Source: an uncultured Mucilaginibacter sp. (GTDB lineage Bacteria > Bacteroidota > Bacteroidia > Sphingobacteriales > Sphingobacteriaceae). From it: a stretch of DNA of 8,719 nt. The stretch is from assembly GCA_946479225.1 (NCBI GenBank), contig CAMLFI010000088.1, positions 1 to 8,719 of the forward strand. Direction: 5' to 3'. Positions 5,406-8,719 of the stretch are shown piece after piece. Numbering within the stretch: the first letter of the stretch is position 1; the number at the start of each line of letters is the position of its first letter. The notes below the pieces were generated by a model. That model saw only the letters and a list, made by a program, of their open reading frames with translations, ran no database searches and was not told the origin of the DNA. The position numbers and the translations under genes are program-made.

Positions 5406-7382
5406 ATGATTTTTGACCGGAAGAACCTGGACGATAATACGCTCATCAGCATTTACAAAAAGCTGTTGTTTCCGCGCGTTATTGAAGAGAAAATGCTTGT
5501 GCTGTTGCGCCAGGGGCGTATTGGCAAGTGGTTCTCGGGCATAGGGCAGGAGGCCATTGCGGTCGGTGCAGCCATGGCTATGCAGGCCGATGAATATATA
5601 TTGCCCATGCACCGCAACCTGGGCGTTTTTACTACCCGCGATGTACCTTTCGAACGTTTGCTCGCGCAGTGGACAGGCAAACTTTCGGGCTTTACAAAGG
5701 GGCGCGACAGGTCTTTTCATTTCGGGTCGCAGGAGCATAAAATATTGGGTATGATATCGCATTTGGGCCCGCAGCCAACGCTGGCTAACGGTATAGCTCT
5801 TGCTGATAAATTGAGCAACAGTGCCAAAGCTACCCTTGTTTTTATTGGCGAAGGGACAACTAGCGAGGGCGATTTCCATGAGGCTTTGAACATTGCATCT
5901 GTGTGGAACTTGCCCGTGATATTTCTGATCGAAAATAACGGCTATGCGCTTTCAACCCCCGTATCAGAGCAATACAATTGCAAACGATTAGTTGACCGAG
6001 CCATTGGCTACAGTATGGAAGGCCGGCAGGTTGACGGTAATAATGTGTTAGCAGTTTATCATGCCATCAGCGAAATAGCAACCAGCATCCGCAGGCAACC
6101 CCGCCCGGCATTGGTGGAGTGCATCACCTTCAGGATGCGGGGTCACGAGGAAGCATCGGGCATCAAATACGTTCCGCAGGAGCTGTTTAACCAGTGGCAG
6201 GATAAGGACCCGGTGCAATCATTTGAAGAATACCTGGTTAGTCAACAAATCATAAAACCCGAATGGGGAGCTCAATTACGCAATGAATATCTATCGCGCT
6301 TAGAACCAATTATTGAAAAGACATTGGCAGAGCCTGATATCCAACCCAATATTTTTGCCGAGTTAAACGATGTGTATCGCGAAGCAACACTTCCCGCATC
6401 AACCCAAAACACTGGCACGACGGTGATACGTTATATTGATGCCATATCCGCAGCGCTGAAATTAAGCATGCAGAAGTATGACAACCTTATTTTGATGGGC
6501 CAGGATATTGCGGAATACGGCGGCGTTTTTAAGGTGACCGAGGGTTTGGTAGAAGAGTTCGGAAAGGAACGTGTACGCAATACGCCCCTTTGCGAATCGG
6601 GTGTGGTGGGCGCGGCAATGGGTTTGGCGCTTAACGGCTATAAGGCGGTTGTGGAGATGCAGTTCGCTGATTTTGCCAGCAGCGGCTTTACACAGATAGT
6701 AAATCACCTGGCTAAAACGCATTACCGTTGGGGGCAAAATGTTGATGTGGTTATCCGCATGCCAACCGGCGCGGGCACATCGGGTGGGCCCTTCCACTCG
6801 CAAAGCAACGAGGCCTGGTTTGTAAAAACACCCGGACTTAAAGTGGTTTATCCCGCTTTTCCTGCGGATGCCAAGGGCCTGCTGATGGCTGCCATTGCCG
6901 ACCCTAACCCGGTGATGTATTTTGAGCATAAGCACCTGTATCGCAACCTTACCGGTGAGGTGCCCGATGGCGAAACCTATGTTGAAATAGGCAAGGCCCG
7001 GGTGGTAAGGGAAGGCACAGCCGCTACCATAATAGCTTATGGATACGCCGTGCATTGGGCATTGGATTACATGGCCGCGCATCGCGATCAGTCTATTGAG
7101 TTGATTGACCTGCGCAGTTTGCAACCCTGGGATAGGTCTGCCGTTTTTAAAAGCGTAAAGAAGACTGGCCGTGCATTGGTGTTGCATGAGGATACCTTAA
7201 CCTGTGGCTTCGGTGCCGAGGTCGCCGCCAGCATAGCCGAGCATTGCTTTAGTAGTTTGGATGCGCCCGTAATGCGCTGCGCCAGCCTGGACACGCCCGT
7301 GCCTATGGACAAGGGACTGGAAAATCAGTTTTTAGGAAAATCAAGATTGGAGAAGGCGATGGAACAATTGCTGAGATATTAA
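5406..7382 (+). CDS. Fused E1 alpha/beta subunit of a 2-oxoacid dehydrogenase, probably branched-chain type
   Basis: Thiamine-diphosphate E1 component that decarboxylates a 2-oxoacid and passes the acyl group to the lipoyl E2 protein; cytoplasmic. The 658 residues hold both E1 subunits in one chain: alpha at about 1-330, beta from about 339. In alpha, the ThDP/Mg motif is G148-E149-G150 followed by E176-N177-N178 (ENNGYALSTP). The GEG form, rather than GDG, is what the mammalian branched-chain enzyme BCKDHA has. The loop FRMRGHEEASG includes H247. In beta, GQDIAEYGGVFKVTEGL, NTPLCESG with catalytic-type E397, EMQFADF, and FHSQSNEAW with H464 also resemble branched-chain E1 beta. The start at 5406 gives a typical N-terminus (FDRKNL). 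No E2 or E3 gene is nearby, so they are presumably shared or encoded elsewhere. Pyruvate or another 2-oxoacid cannot be excluded as substrate. It is 54 bases after lutB on the same strand and could be co-transcribed. Confidence 0.9.
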   Translation: MIFDRKNLDDNTLISIYKKLLFPRVIEEKMLVLLRQGRIGKWFSGIGQEAIAVGAAMAMQADEYILPMHRNLGVFTTRDVPFERLLAQWTGKLSGFTKGRDRSFHFGSQEHKILGMISHLGPQPTLANGIALADKLSNSAKATLVFIGEGTTSEGDFHEALNIASVWNLPVIFLIENNGYALSTPVSEQYNCKRLVDRAIGYSMEGRQVDGNNVLAVYHAISEIATSIRRQPRPALVECITFRMRGHEEASGIKYVPQELFNQWQDKDPVQSFEEYLVSQQIIKPEWGAQLRNEYLSRLEPIIEKTLAEPDIQPNIFAELNDVYREATLPASTQNTGTTVIRYIDAISAALKLSMQKYDNLILMGQDIAEYGGVFKVTEGLVEEFGKERVRNTPLCESGVVGAAMGLALNGYKAVVEMQFADFASSGFTQIVNHLAKTHYRWGQNVDVVIRMPTGAGTSGGPFHSQSNEAWFVKTPGLKVVYPAFPADAKGLLMAAIADPNPVMYFEHKHLYRNLTGEVPDGETYVEIGKARVVREGTAATIIAYGYAVHWALDYMAAHRDQSIELIDLRSLQPWDRSAVFKSVKKTGRALVLHEDTLTCGFGAEVAASIAEHCFSSLDAPVMRCASLDTPVPMDKGLENQFLGKSRLEKAMEQLLRY

Positions 7383-7405
7383 TGCACGTGGCAAATCTTC
7401 AAACG

Positions 7406-8719
7406 CTACGCCCTGTTACTTTCTACCACTTCAAATATCTTGTTAAACAATTCATTTTTATCAAACGGTTTCGAGATAAAATCGTTCATGCCAATTGCCA
7501 AACAATGTTCCAATTCTCCTTTAATGGTATGTGCCGTCATGGCAACAATCGGGATATTCTTTTTATTTGCACTTAATGCACGGATCTTTTGTGTTGTTTC
7601 ATAACCATCCATTTCAGGCATCTGCAAATCCATCAGTATAATATCGAAATCCTGCCGCTCATGTTTGTGCAATGCTATCAACCCGTTTTCAGCCACGTCA
7701 ATTTCAAATCCATATTTTTCAAGCACTTTTCCTAACAGTATTTGATTGGTTACATTGTCTTCAACTATCAGGATTGTTATGCCCTTGCCACTTGGCTTTA
7801 TTACGGCGGTTTTAACCGGCACTGATGTAGGAATTTCGACCGACATCTTTAAAAATTGCAGCCGGAAATGAAAATCAGAGCCTATTCCCGCTTCGCTGTT
7901 TACAAAAATTTCACCCTTCTGTAATTCAATCAGTTGCTTCACAATACTAAGGCCTAAACCCGCACCACCGAATTTGCGTGCAGTATCATTAGCGGCCTGT
8001 TCAAAGCTTTCAAAAATGCTGGCCCGTTTTTCCTCAGGTATACCTATACCGGTATCTTTAACGCTAAAATCCACCAAAATGCTATCGGCATTATCTTTAA
8101 GGCAAACTACTGAAATATGTACCCTTCCTTTTTCAGTGAATTTTATAGCGTTAGAAAGCAGGTTCAACAATATCTGATTTAACCTTAATGAATCTCCCAT
8201 TAATGTTTCCGGAATTCGCTCATCAATCTTAAAGGTAAGTGCCAGATCCTTTTTCTTCTGCTCCATCATCTTAACATTGAGATGAACAATATCGCGGATG
8301 TTGATGGGGGCACTTTCGATAGTAATTTTACCTGCCTCCAACCTTGAAAAATCAAGGATGTCATTTAAAATCACCAACAGGTCATCGCCCGATCTGATAA
8401 TTATTCTGAGATATTCTTGTTCTTCGTCACCCTTTACCGTTTCCTCAAGCAGTTTTGCAAAACCAAGGATGGCGTTCATCGGGGTTCTGATCTCATGGCT
8501 CATCTTAGCCAGAAAAAGCTGCTTGGTCTTTTCTGATGATTCTGCTTTGTCCTTTTCTATTTTAAGTTGGTCTTTTTTGTCGTTAAGGTCACTTATGTCA
8601 CGCAAACTGTGTTGAAGCGCGTCAGTCATATCGTTAAAAGATCTTGCGATCAAACCAATTTCATCGCCTGAGTAAACCTTTACCCTTGTGTTTAAAAATC
8701 CCTTACTAATTAACGCTGC
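7406..8719 (-). CDS. Hybrid sensor histidine kinase / response regulator (C-terminal part, 5' end outside window)
   Basis: Membrane-type two-component kinase carrying its own receiver domain. The minus-strand frame is open to the right edge, so the TTG at 8653 is not the start; 437 residues are visible and the sensor and membrane part lies outside. In order: the end of a HAMP domain (GDEIGLIARSFNDMT, just before 8600), a coiled-coil linker, HisKA with SHEIRTPMNAILGFAKLL (phospho-histidine codon 8495-8497), and HATPase with N-box NQILLNLLSNAIKFT, G1 DTGIGIP, F-box FESFEQ and G2 GGAGLGLSI. A receiver domain follows, with acidic pair VEDN, phospho-acceptor Asp in LMDLQMPEMDG (codon 7628-7630), Thr in AMTAH and Lys in SKPFD. 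All catalytic residues are present. There is no C-terminal HPt or DNA-binding domain, so output must pass to other proteins. It is convergent with the E1 gene and 23 bases from it, with no partner regulator in view. Confidence 0.94.
   Translation of the reverse strand, partial: AALISKGFLNTRVKVYSGDEIGLIARSFNDMTDALQHSLRDISDLNDKKDQLKIEKDKAESSEKTKQLFLAKMSHEIRTPMNAILGFAKLLEETVKGDEEQEYLRIIIRSGDDLLVILNDILDFSRLEAGKITIESAPINIRDIVHLNVKMMEQKKKDLALTFKIDERIPETLMGDSLRLNQILLNLLSNAIKFTEKGRVHISVVCLKDNADSILVDFSVKDTGIGIPEEKRASIFESFEQAANDTARKFGGAGLGLSIVKQLIELQKGEIFVNSEAGIGSDFHFRLQFLKMSVEIPTSVPVKTAVIKPSGKGITILIVEDNVTNQILLGKVLEKYGFEIDVAENGLIALHKHERQDFDIILMDLQMPEMDGYETTQKIRALSANKKNIPIVAMTAHTIKGELEHCLAIGMNDFISKPFDKNELFNKIFEVVESNRA

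Noticed and set aside
6462..7187. Long minus-strand open frame of 241 codons inside the E1 gene
   Set aside because: It lies wholly within a well-supported coding region, and its translation shows no recognisable domain or normal composition.
8651..8653. TTG at 8653 as the start of the histidine kinase
   Set aside because: The frame continues to the window edge and encodes more of the HAMP domain (KGFLNTRVKVYSGDEIG).

Overview
The window looks like chromosome from a member of the Bacteroidota, most likely Sphingobacteriaceae (Mucilaginibacter/Pedobacter-like). Reasons: moderate GC by eye, near absence of Shine-Dalgarno sequences, candidate promoters of the TTG/TAnnTTTG type, a single-chain E1 alpha/beta 2-oxoacid dehydrogenase, and a TatC with an enlarged first periplasmic loop. 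The genus is inferred from general resemblance, not from a search.

Layout. Base 2-982 (+) is the 3' part of accC (biotin carboxylase), cut by the left edge. 1059-1922 (+) is tatC, followed by a weak hairpin and T-run. 1998-3566 (+) is a lipoprotein M28 zinc peptidase with a PA domain, followed by a well-formed GAAA-loop hairpin. The 399-base stretch 3567-3965 has no intact gene. It holds the remains of a minus-strand gene: a signal-peptide N-terminus joined almost directly to a C-terminal tail, with a frameshift and an in-frame stop at the junction, and its apparent promoter still in place. 3966-5351 (+) is a LutB-type LUD/ferredoxin protein without lutA or lutC beside it. 5406-7382 (+) is the fused E1 alpha/beta dehydrogenase, probably of the branched-chain 2-oxoacid type. 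From 7406 to the right edge, on the minus strand and convergent with E1 (23-base gap), is a hybrid histidine kinase with a C-terminal receiver domain, lacking its N-terminus.

How they fit together. These are mainly housekeeping or metabolic genes rather than one system: fatty-acid precursor supply (AccC), folded-protein export (TatC), envelope peptide turnover (M28), lactate oxidation (LutB) and branched-chain keto-acid oxidation (E1). LutB and E1 both feed central carbon oxidation but need partners encoded elsewhere. I see no mobile element, CRISPR array, tRNA or rRNA, and no clear new multi-gene system. The parts most worth a second look are the degraded gene at 3608-3840 and a 23-base sequence shared (20/23) just upstream of the M28 and lutB genes.
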